Positions 7,801-13,569 of a stretch of DNA of 14,567 nucleotides are shown in pieces. The number at the start of each line of letters is the position of its first letter. Positions within the stretch are counted from its first letter, which is position 1. Source of the stretch: Bacteroidales bacterium (GTDB taxonomy: Bacteria > Bacteroidota > Bacteroidia > Bacteroidales > UBA3824). The position numbers and the translations under genes are program-made. The stretch lies in NCBI GenBank assembly GCA_017645985.1, contig JAGCNK010000152.1, forward strand, positions 1-14,567, given 5' to 3'. The notes under the pieces were generated by a model. That model saw nothing but the letters and a program-made list of their open reading frames with translations, did not search any database and was not told the origin of the DNA.

Positions 7801-8774
7801 TGTTCAGCGGCGGCGACGTGTCGGCGGTGATGATTATCAACAGTCCCAAGGAAAACGCATTCTCCAAAAACGACATAGCCATATTCAAAGTGATAGCCTC
7901 GTACAGCGAGATTGTGCTTGAGAAAGCCGACGCATATTCGCAGATCAAGTCGAAAAACGTGGCTATCAACGGCAGCATTTCATACGCCAAAACCATTCAG
8001 CAGCTGTTGCTGTCGCAAATCGACGACTTCAACAAATACTTCAACGCCGAAGTGCTCTACCGTCCCAAGGACATCGTTTCGGGCGACTACATCTGGCAGT
8101 GCGTGGTAAAAGCCAACGACGGTTTCAAGGTGTTCTGCGCAGTGGTAGACTGCACCGGACACGGCGTGCCGGGTGCGTTTATGAGCTTGATTTCGAGCAG
8201 CATTCTCCGCGAAAATATCAAGCTAAAACAGATTTACGAGCCTAAGGACATACTTACAGCCGTTTCGGAAACTACATCCAAGGTGCTTCGTCAGGAGAAC
8301 GGCGAAAACAAGGACGGTATGGATATGTCGCTCTGCCGTTTCGACGTTGACAGCCAAGGCAATATGTCGCAGTTTGTATATTCAGGCGCAAAATGTCCGA
8401 TACTTTTCCGCCGCAAAAGCAGCAGCGAGTGCGTGATGATACCCGCCGACCGCATATCCATAGCGGGAGGTGTGCGCCGTCTGTCGGAAAACAGGCTGGA
8501 GTTTACTCAGCAGGTGTTTGAGATAGTTCCAGGCGACCTTATCTATATGTACAGCGACGGCATTATCGACCAGAGCAACCAGGAGCGCACAAGATTCGGA
8601 CGCAAACGTCTTATTGCGAGTGTCAACAACGCCGCATCGCTCTCGCCCGACAAGCAGAAAGAGCAGATAGAGAAAGACCTCGACGCATTCTCGATAGGCA
8701 CCGAGCAGCGCGACGACATCACACTGCTTATCCTCCAAGTACGCGACAAGGTGGTAGATGTACGAGAGAGCTAG
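4806..8774 (+). CDS. Propeller receptor with Y_Y_Y, GAF and SpoIIE/PP2C phosphatase (SiaA-like)
   Basis: The 1322-residue protein is a transmembrane receptor whose output is a serine/threonine phosphatase. A signal peptide (about 1-22) leads into 14 countable Reg_prop-type repeats of the form DGxIWVGTxxGL, from about residue 34 to 675, enough for two seven-bladed propellers. A Y_Y_Y domain (about 700-790), one membrane helix (about 796-818), a charged coiled coil (820-892) and a GAF domain (about 890-1040) follow. The C-terminal SpoIIE domain (1052-1319) keeps its metal ligands: RPKDIVSGD with Asp1094, VDCTGHGVPGAFMS with Asp1115, YSDGIID with Asp1251 and QRDDITL with Asp1303/1304. The sensor half is that of hybrid two-component systems, but no kinase, receiver or AraC domain is present. 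SiaB and SiaC genes 0.8 kb upstream make SiaC-P the natural candidate substrate, by analogy with SiaA. The ligand is unknown; a glycan is typical for such propellers. Confidence 0.93.
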   Translation: MKKYLSILLTALISLAAAISQAQTGYRFYNINKTNGLSSDIITAVTEDGDGFIWVGTQTGLLRYDGQTFVAINDINDSLNLEGSNITDLKTDHNGDLWIATDHGMSKFNIKSETLTNLIIDEDTPNPKANYRTDRIFVTSDNKTYFFTSDGYLYGYNEANQMAESCAYDFFSHKSVKTCFLDIDNTIWAVDRNASTIYHVSLEGRMLDSLECVSKYPFPLVEAYAFVNNGDGTVWIGSYAGIYQIDVDKHTVSLVEEIGGKPLPKSIKAFYKRSNGDIWIGTNAEELFVVNRSTNFVQMIESDHSQQSVRRLNSVTVNVIFEDSNSIMWFGTWHGLSFIGLKNPIKFDAISYPENEAILRQNQISSICQAPDGTLAIGSDGGGIIFWDGVSSRRFGGYTENTSNSKMRSSSVLAMAYDKDGNLWAGGYNNPLVKIYPDRKTSESYSLVNVIKGVTSDFIADILVDYQNRIWVLTNGAGLLNFDPKTKTFTRVLSDSRLVEPVSMYGTCLEEGPDNTILVGTYAGMFVYYPDQDIIENYSYSYGSEYSISHNVVYDIMRDSHHRVWVATAAGVDRLDVRRGIFTHYDGGGLLKNKICTNIIEDVAHDIWITTNSGLLKFNPEVNVVARLYDTDDGLLSLSFEKHASLVTKEGTIYFGTHDGVVFFNTVNVKSITNVPKPVISSLLMSYNRVSPGDETQILDSSIICTNEIELSWRDAFSFEFSVLDYLYGKNTKFFYRLDGYNNQWTAIGLRREIGFTNLDPGRYTLRIVAENSDRMRSEERTLVIKIRPPWYRTKLAIVCFISLCLLILWLIHLLRVHRMRSRQMELEEQVESRTIELMSLNAMLEQRSEEMKQQNEEIQSQRDELFEKNNQLHTSRAEIQKSYERLLELSELDKQISESTDTEAILQTLYQNKVVPLAGCGLCVCKRSKKKNMVEFSKYIQDGQTWELEDEKISELIDPLTAACFDTHNEVIADNSSVYEVTMFLAEMGYRTCVRIPLFSGGDVSAVMIINSPKENAFSKNDIAIFKVIASYSEIVLEKADAYSQIKSKNVAINGSISYAKTIQQLLLSQIDDFNKYFNAEVLYRPKDIVSGDYIWQCVVKANDGFKVFCAVVDCTGHGVPGAFMSLISSSILRENIKLKQIYEPKDILTAVSETTSKVLRQENGENKDGMDMSLCRFDVDSQGNMSQFVYSGAKCPILFRRKSSSECVMIPADRISIAGGVRRLSENRLEFTQQVFEIVPGDLIYMYSDGIIDQSNQERTRFGRKRLIASVNNAASLSPDKQKEQIEKDLDAFSIGTEQRDDITLLILQVRDKVVDVRES

Positions 8775-9589
8775 AACCTCGAACCCTTGAAATCCAAGTC
8801 GGGAACGTAGATCCAGTTTCCCTTTTGATACATATAGCCGTCGAAACTGCCGTCGGGACCTCTGAACTTGGGGTTGCCGTTGTATTCGGGCGGAATAGTC
8901 ATGTGGTCAGCCACAAACATCTTCAAACGCTTGTCGAAACGCAGGCACATAACGGCACGTTCGGTAAACTCAAAAATCAGACGTTCGCATGTGCGTTTGT
9001 GCTCGTCGGTGAAATATCCTCCGAAATAAACTGTTCCGTTGTCCTTTACGCGGATCTGTTCCAACACCTTGCGGTTGATGAATAGGTCGCCTCCGTCCCA
9101 TCCTGCCAGGGCGTAGATGTTGCTCTTCTTGCCTCCGAGCTGCACCATTTCGTAGTAGATAGCGCCGTACCAGTTCGCCGCCTCCATTTCGGTTTCGCCC
9201 GGTCTTGGTGTCTCGTCCTTCTTGTCTACAAGTCTGGTGGTTACCGTTTCGCCGTCCTGGCTTTTGGCTTGAACAAAACCGTAGTAAGAGTATTTGCCCT
9301 CGGAGTTCTGAATGCCCCACGAGAATATTCTCAGCTTGTTGTCCACGGTGGCGAGTACCGAAATAGGCTTGATGTCGCCAAAGGCTACGGTCATAGCGTC
9401 GTCTTGGGTGATGGCGGCTTCGAATGTTTCTACGGCTTGTGCGGCGTAGATAGAGCGCAAGGAGTCGTTGTCGGCCTTCTGAGCCTGCTCTATCAGCGAT
9501 GCGGCAGAACTTGCCTGACGTTCTATATCGCTCTGTGCCAGGCAGGTGGCTGCTGTCAAAAAGGGAATTATTGCTAAAAGTTTCTTCAT
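8771..9589 (-). CDS. Secreted protein of unknown function
   Basis: I do not recognise the function of this 272-residue protein. Residues 1-18 form a signal peptide ending CLA before QSDIERQ, with no lipobox, so it should be periplasmic or secreted. An alanine-rich helical stretch (20-65) is followed by a mostly beta region with many aromatic residues (YSYYGFVQ, NWYGAIYYEMVQ, YALAGWDGGDLF). The C-terminus has PEYNGNPKFRGPDGSFDGYMY and GNWIYVPDLDFK, which I recall from other uncharacterised Bacteroidetes proteins. No catalytic motif is evident. Its stop codon overlaps that of the receptor gene in the four bases CTAG at 8771-8774. It diverges from the LytTR regulator gene across a 105-bp gap. 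Confidence 0.88.
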   Translation of the reverse strand: MKKLLAIIPFLTAATCLAQSDIERQASSAASLIEQAQKADNDSLRSIYAAQAVETFEAAITQDDAMTVAFGDIKPISVLATVDNKLRIFSWGIQNSEGKYSYYGFVQAKSQDGETVTTRLVDKKDETPRPGETEMEAANWYGAIYYEMVQLGGKKSNIYALAGWDGGDLFINRKVLEQIRVKDNGTVYFGGYFTDEHKRTCERLIFEFTERAVMCLRFDKRLKMFVADHMTIPPEYNGNPKFRGPDGSFDGYMYQKGNWIYVPDLDFKGSRF

Positions 9590-9635
9590 TTTGTGCGTTT
9601 TTTTGGTTGTTTAACGTAATAGGTCTTAAAAGTTA

Positions 9636-9668
9636 TTGCAAAGTAATGCAAAAAAATACTTATCTTTG
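9636..9668 (+). promoter_or_regulatory. Bacteroidetes-type promoter for the LytTR regulator gene
   Basis: TATCTTTG at 9661-9668 is a perfect TAnnTTTG -7 element. TTG at 9636-9638 lies 22 bp upstream. RNA would start near 9675, about 20 nt before the ATG at 9695. Confidence 0.5.
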
Positions 9669-9694
9669 CTACAAATTAGCAAACTTTATCGGAT

Positions 9695-10432
9695 ATGAAA
9701 CTAAGATGCATGGTAATTGACGACGAGCCACCGGCAGTGCGGCTTATCCAGAGTTTTATTGACCGTACCGAGGCGCTCGAATGCGTTGGAGGCTACACCG
9801 ACAGCGTGGAGGCTGTGCAGAAGATAGCGCAGAATCCTCCCGACGTGCTTTTTTTGGACATCCAGATGCCCGATTTGGACGGAATGCAGCTGTCGAAGAT
9901 GGTGCCGCCCGAAACCAAGATAGTGTTTACCACCGCCTACAAGGAGTATGCGTTCGACAGTTACGACGTGAGCGCAATCGACTATCTGCTCAAACCTGTC
10001 AGCTATGCCAAGTTTCTAAAAGCCGTGCAGAAGTGTCAGGAGTGGTACGAGATGAAAAACGCATCCTCGCAGACCGAATCTGCGCCGTCGACCGCAGCGC
10101 CCTCGGCACAGAACTCCGGCGCGGTGTTTATCAAGAGCGACTCGCTGCTGGTGCGTATCGACATTTCGGAGATACTGTATGTGTGCGCGTTGAAAGACTA
10201 CGTGCGCTTTGTGTTCGACAGCGGACGCAAGCCCATCATCTCGCTAATGACGATGAAAAACGTGGAACAGATACTTCCGTCAGACAGCTTTATCCGTGTA
10301 AGCCGCTCGTACATAGTTTCTTTGAACAAAATACGCTCGGTAGATAAAAACAACTGCATCTACATCGGCGACGAGGTGGTGCGCGTTACCGACGTATACA
10401 GCGACCAGTTTAAGAAGTTTATCGGCGGCTGA
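9695..10432 (+). CDS. LytTR-family response regulator
   Basis: This 245-residue cytoplasmic regulator has an N-terminal receiver domain (1-118) and a C-terminal LytTR DNA-binding domain (about 143-245). Receiver residues are complete: the acidic pair Asp9-Asp10 in VIDDEP, the phosphorylation site Asp55 in FLDIQMPDLDG, Thr79/Thr80 and Lys100 in LLKPV. The Ser/Pro/Ala-rich linker at 122-142 joins the domains. LytTR features include FIKSDSLLVRIDISEILYV, the DYVRF turn and FIRVSRSYIVSLNKI. Such regulators are normally paired with a LytS-type histidine kinase, but none lies beside it, so the kinase is elsewhere. The gene ends inside the 3' end of the convergent S41 protease gene (14-nt overlap). 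Confidence 0.95.
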   Translation: MKLRCMVIDDEPPAVRLIQSFIDRTEALECVGGYTDSVEAVQKIAQNPPDVLFLDIQMPDLDGMQLSKMVPPETKIVFTTAYKEYAFDSYDVSAIDYLLKPVSYAKFLKAVQKCQEWYEMKNASSQTESAPSTAAPSAQNSGAVFIKSDSLLVRIDISEILYVCALKDYVRFVFDSGRKPIISLMTMKNVEQILPSDSFIRVSRSYIVSLNKIRSVDKNNCIYIGDEVVRVTDVYSDQFKKFIGG

Positions 10433-11813
10433 TAATCAGATTGTTGGCAATGTCGGGCTTGCCCTTTGAACCGATACGTTCAAGGTTGAGTTCGGGCGTT
10501 TTTTGACCTCGTTTGGCAATTACTGGCTGTCCGCCGTTGGCAATCAGCGAAATAGCCTTGGCAAACAGTTCCTCGTCCTCGCTGCCGAGTTCTCCGTTGT
10601 AAGTATCCTTTATGTAATAGTCGGGAACGAATCCCTCTTTGAAATTCATTTCGCCTTTGGCGTTTTTGCAGCAGGCAATTACAAGATATACAGCCCATTC
10701 GGAGTAGTCGATGCCGTCGTCGTCGGTGCCGTGATCGTCCTCGTCGTTGAGCAGAATGTTTGAGGTGAATTTGCCGTAGGTGGTGTCGCCGATGATTGTG
10801 ACGTCCATATACGGGCTCAATCCCGAAATCAGTTCCTCGCTTGCCGACGCGGTGTTGTGCGAAGTTATCACATACAGCTTGTCGATGTTGAGATGGGTCT
10901 CCTGCTCGGTAAAAGTGGAGAACGTGGGTATGCCCTGCTGTTTGTAGTATGTTGTAAGATTCTGGTTCATATCCTCGTAGATAAACACGTCGCCCTCGTT
11001 GGCCTTGGGCACAAGCATAGAGGCGAGACAGGTGAGCGTGTTGACATATCCTCCGCCGTTGAGCCTGAGGTCGATAACCAGGTCGGTAACGTTTTCGGCG
11101 GCAAGTTGCGCCATAGCTTTTTTTACCGAAACGGTGTCATCGTCGAAACTGTCGTAGAGGAAATATCCGATATTGTGGCTGTTGACCTGGTGGGTGGACA
11201 CCTTAAGCACAGAGTTGATGTCCATATCGCGCTTGGTGATGTAAGGCGACGTGGTCTCCTCGCCGTTGTATTCGAGTTTGCCGTCCACAAGCTGAACCTT
11301 GGAGTAGGTGAGGGTGTATCCGTTCTGATCAAGCAGGGCTGCATAGTTGTTTTTGTTGAGGGTGGTTCCGTTTACAGCCTTGATAACGCATCCACGTGTG
11401 ATGCCAGCCTCGGCAGCCGGTGAGTTTTCGTACACATAGTTGACCATAGCCACCACGCCGTTCTCATGGTAGCGGTCGCGGTAAATCTCCAGGTCGAGTC
11501 CGTCGGTGCGGTATTCGTTGTTAAACAGGCTGTTGACTTCGGAATAGTTGTTTACCACCACCGAAAATCGGTCGTCCTTGTGCCTGAAAGATTCAAAAAG
11601 TTCGTACGGAGTGCCGAACTTGGTTACGTCGAGACGCGAAGGCACATTCTCGTTCCAATAATAAAGGTCGAAGCACGTTTCCCAAACGAACTGGTGTATG
11701 GTGTAGTCCCTGCCGTTGCGGTGGTTGTATGGTTCAAAGTCGTCGTTGTCGTTTCGGCTGCATCCCGCCAGAACTATGGCAGCCAGGAGTATGTAAGAGA
11801 ATAATTTTTTCAT
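10419..11813 (-). CDS. S41-family serine peptidase with PDZ domain, lipoprotein
   Basis: The 464-residue product is a C-terminal-processing-type (S41) protease. Its signal peptide ends in the lipobox LAGC (Cys18), followed by acidic SRNDNDDFE, so it is an outer-membrane lipoprotein, perhaps surface-exposed. An N-terminal helical domain with FDLYYWNENVP (49-58) is typical of Bacteroidetes S41 enzymes. The PDZ domain covers about 105-165 (VYENSPAAEAGITRGCVIKAVNG). The catalytic core shows DLRLNGGG (249-255), TASASEE and GDTTYGK. Ser323 and Lys348 are 25 residues apart, the spacing of the Ser-Lys dyad in Prc and D1 processing protease, so the enzyme should be active. The substrate is unknown. 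The gene diverges from the LRR gene and overlaps the LytTR gene tail to tail. Confidence 0.95.
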   Translation of the reverse strand: MKKLFSYILLAAIVLAGCSRNDNDDFEPYNHRNGRDYTIHQFVWETCFDLYYWNENVPSRLDVTKFGTPYELFESFRHKDDRFSVVVNNYSEVNSLFNNEYRTDGLDLEIYRDRYHENGVVAMVNYVYENSPAAEAGITRGCVIKAVNGTTLNKNNYAALLDQNGYTLTYSKVQLVDGKLEYNGEETTSPYITKRDMDINSVLKVSTHQVNSHNIGYFLYDSFDDDTVSVKKAMAQLAAENVTDLVIDLRLNGGGYVNTLTCLASMLVPKANEGDVFIYEDMNQNLTTYYKQQGIPTFSTFTEQETHLNIDKLYVITSHNTASASEELISGLSPYMDVTIIGDTTYGKFTSNILLNDEDDHGTDDDGIDYSEWAVYLVIACCKNAKGEMNFKEGFVPDYYIKDTYNGELGSEDEELFAKAISLIANGGQPVIAKRGQKTPELNLERIGSKGKPDIANNLIISRR

Positions 11814-11954
11814 CGTTTAATCAGGTTTTTTATTTCTTCACAATTTTACGGAATTTATCGACTCCAATGTTGCCAAAATCAGTTAAAAAAGTTAAATATT
11901 TATAAAACCGCGGGCAATGAGGCAACAGCGGAGCCTCTTATGGAGTTTATGTTG

Positions 11955-11962
11955 TATATTTG
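11955..11962 (+). promoter_or_regulatory. Bacteroidetes -7 element for the LRR-ispF operon
   Basis: TATATTTG followed by C matches TAnnTTTGC. No convincing TTTG is present at -33. RNA would start near 11970, about 22 nt before the ATG at 11992. The rest of the 178-bp gap (11814-11991) shows no other clear element. Confidence 0.4.
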
Positions 11963-11991
11963 CTTACTCAAAAAACTAATTACGTACTACA

Positions 11992-13038
11992 ATGATTAAA
12001 AGACTTCTACTTATCACGCTTGTATTCTCAATAGCAAGCGCCAGCGCCCAAAACGACGATTGGTTCGACAAGAACGGCAACATCCTGCCCAAATATTTAG
12101 ACGACAACGGACTGCTCTCCGACGAGTACCTTGCCGACGCATACGAGTTCACATCTGTAGACGAGGCTCTTGCCAATCCGTTGAGAGTGATTAAATTGAA
12201 CCTTTCGGAAAAGGATCTTGAAGAGTTTCCCGCTGAGATAGTGCAGTGCCACAACCTGCATGTGCTTGACCTCAGCGGCAACAAGCTTACAACCCTGCCG
12301 CAAGAGATGTCGATGCTGCCCAACCTGCAGTATCTGGTGCTCAGCCGCAACTCCATAGCCGAAGTGCCTGCGGAGATAGGAATGCTCAAAAACCTTCTGA
12401 TGCTCGACCTTGGCGGCAACAAGCTCAAAACATTGCCCGAAGAGGTATGCTCGCTCGAAAACCTTCAGAATATCGTTCTCGACGAAAACCATCTGACATC
12501 GCTGCCGCAGTCGATTGGCTCTTTGACAAAGCTTTACAACCTATCAGCCAATCACAACAAGATTACGCAGCTGCCCGAATCGATAGGATCGCTTGCCGAG
12601 CTGCAGAGCCTGGACCTCTCCGACAACCTTATCACATCGCTGCCATTGTCGTTTAGCAGCTTGCAGGCTATGATGATTTGCGACCTTCACGGCAACGCTA
12701 TCAAAGTGCTCGACAACACCATCTGCGACCTCAAACAGCTGCCGTTTCTCAATCTATCTAACAATATCATCACCACGCTGCCCAAAAACCTGGGCAAGAT
12801 GGCGTTTATGCAGATGCTCGACCTGAGCAAAAACCAGATAGCCGCGTTGCCCTCGTCGGTGGGCGACTTGTCGATGCTGCAGCAGCTCGACCTTACCGAT
12901 AATAATATAAAGGTGCTGCCAAAGACTATTGGCAAGCTTACATTTATTTCGAGCATAGTGCTCACCGGCAACGACCTTTCGGCTGCTGAAATCGAAAAAG
13001 CAAAAAAACTTCCAAATAATTCATCAATAACGTTTTAA
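11992..13038 (+). CDS. Secreted leucine-rich-repeat protein
   Basis: The 348-residue protein has a signal peptide (1-19, ending SASA before QNDDW) with no lipobox. After a 45-residue N-terminal region come 11 consecutive 23-residue leucine-rich repeats of the form LxxLDLSxNxLTxLPxxIGxL, from about residue 64, and a degenerate twelfth that caps the solenoid. Such repeats bind proteins; no enzyme domain is attached. There is no C-terminal type IX secretion sorting domain or lipid anchor, so a periplasmic location is likely. The stop codon is 4 nt before the ispF start, so the two genes are surely cotranscribed and perhaps translationally coupled, although no functional link is evident. The partner is unknown. 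Confidence 0.93.
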   Translation: MIKRLLLITLVFSIASASAQNDDWFDKNGNILPKYLDDNGLLSDEYLADAYEFTSVDEALANPLRVIKLNLSEKDLEEFPAEIVQCHNLHVLDLSGNKLTTLPQEMSMLPNLQYLVLSRNSIAEVPAEIGMLKNLLMLDLGGNKLKTLPEEVCSLENLQNIVLDENHLTSLPQSIGSLTKLYNLSANHNKITQLPESIGSLAELQSLDLSDNLITSLPLSFSSLQAMMICDLHGNAIKVLDNTICDLKQLPFLNLSNNIITTLPKNLGKMAFMQMLDLSKNQIAALPSSVGDLSMLQQLDLTDNNIKVLPKTIGKLTFISSIVLTGNDLSAAEIEKAKKLPNNSSITF

Positions 13039-13042
13039 CACA

Positions 13043-13519
13043 ATGAAAATTCGTACAGGAATAGGATTCGACGTACACCAGCTTGCCGACGGCATTCCGT
13101 TTTTTGTCGGCGGTATCAAAATAGAACACACCAAAGGCGCGGTAGGACATAGCGATGCCGACTGCCTTATCCACGCCATCTGCGACGCTCTGCTCGGTGC
13201 TGCCAATATGCGCGACATTGGCTATCATTTTCCCGACACCGACCCGCAATACAAGGGCATAGATTCAAAAATTCTTTTGCGCAAGACCTGCGAGATAATC
13301 CGCAACGCTGGATACTCCATATCCAACGTGGATAGCGTTATCTGTCTGCAAAAACCCAAAATCAAGGACTATATTCCTCAGATGCAGAAGGTTTTAGCCG
13401 AAGTGATGACCCTCGACCCCGACGATGTTTCCGTCAAAGCCACCACCACCGAACACCTTGGTTACACGGGTAGGGAAGAGGGAATAGCTTGCTATGCTAA
13501 TGTATTAATTTATAAATAG
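13043..13519 (+). CDS. ispF: 2-C-methyl-D-erythritol 2,4-cyclodiphosphate synthase
   Basis: IspF converts 4-diphosphocytidyl-2-C-methylerythritol 2-phosphate into the 2,4-cyclodiphosphate with release of CMP, in the non-mevalonate isoprenoid pathway. The 158-residue length is standard for this trimeric cytoplasmic enzyme. Zinc ligands are visible as Asp10 and His12 in GFDVHQ and His44 in CLIHAICDALLGA. The substrate loop HSDAD (36-40), DIGYHFPDTD (58-67) and the C-terminal TTTEHLGYTGREEGIA are all present. His in EHLGYTG replaces the usual Gly in EGLGFTG, a mild variation. The gene begins 4 nt after the LRR gene, and the MATE gene begins 50 nt downstream. Confidence 0.98.
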   Translation: MKIRTGIGFDVHQLADGIPFFVGGIKIEHTKGAVGHSDADCLIHAICDALLGAANMRDIGYHFPDTDPQYKGIDSKILLRKTCEIIRNAGYSISNVDSVICLQKPKIKDYIPQMQKVLAEVMTLDPDDVSVKATTTEHLGYTGREEGIACYANVLIYK

Positions 13520-13536
13520 CGTTTAGTTAACTTTGC

Positions 13537-13568
13537 TTTGTTATTTTTGCGAACAAAAAAATAACAAA
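13537..13568. repeat. Perfect inverted repeat overlapping the MATE gene promoter
   Basis: TTTGTTATTTTT (13537-13548) and AAAAATAACAAA (13557-13568) are perfect 12-bp arms around an 8-base centre. The left arm and its neighbour G-C contain TATTTTTGC (13542-13550), a full TAnnTTTGC -7 element, and the right arm ends one base before the GTG start of the exporter. It could be an operator for a repressor, or an RNA hairpin if transcription reads through from ispF. No T-run follows the right arm, so it is not a normal terminator. Confidence 0.6.
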
Positions 13569-13569
13569 A

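Noticed and set aside
4806..8774. Annotation as a hybrid two-component system (HTCS) regulator
   Set aside because: The sensor half fits, but there is no histidine kinase, receiver or AraC domain; the C-terminal motifs are those of SpoIIE/PP2C.
12000..13000. DNA repeat array
   Set aside because: The periodicity of about 69 bases is simply the 23-residue leucine-rich repeat in the coding sequence.
11992..13038. Type IX secreted surface LRR protein
   Set aside because: The repeats run to the C-terminus; no sorting domain or lipobox is present.
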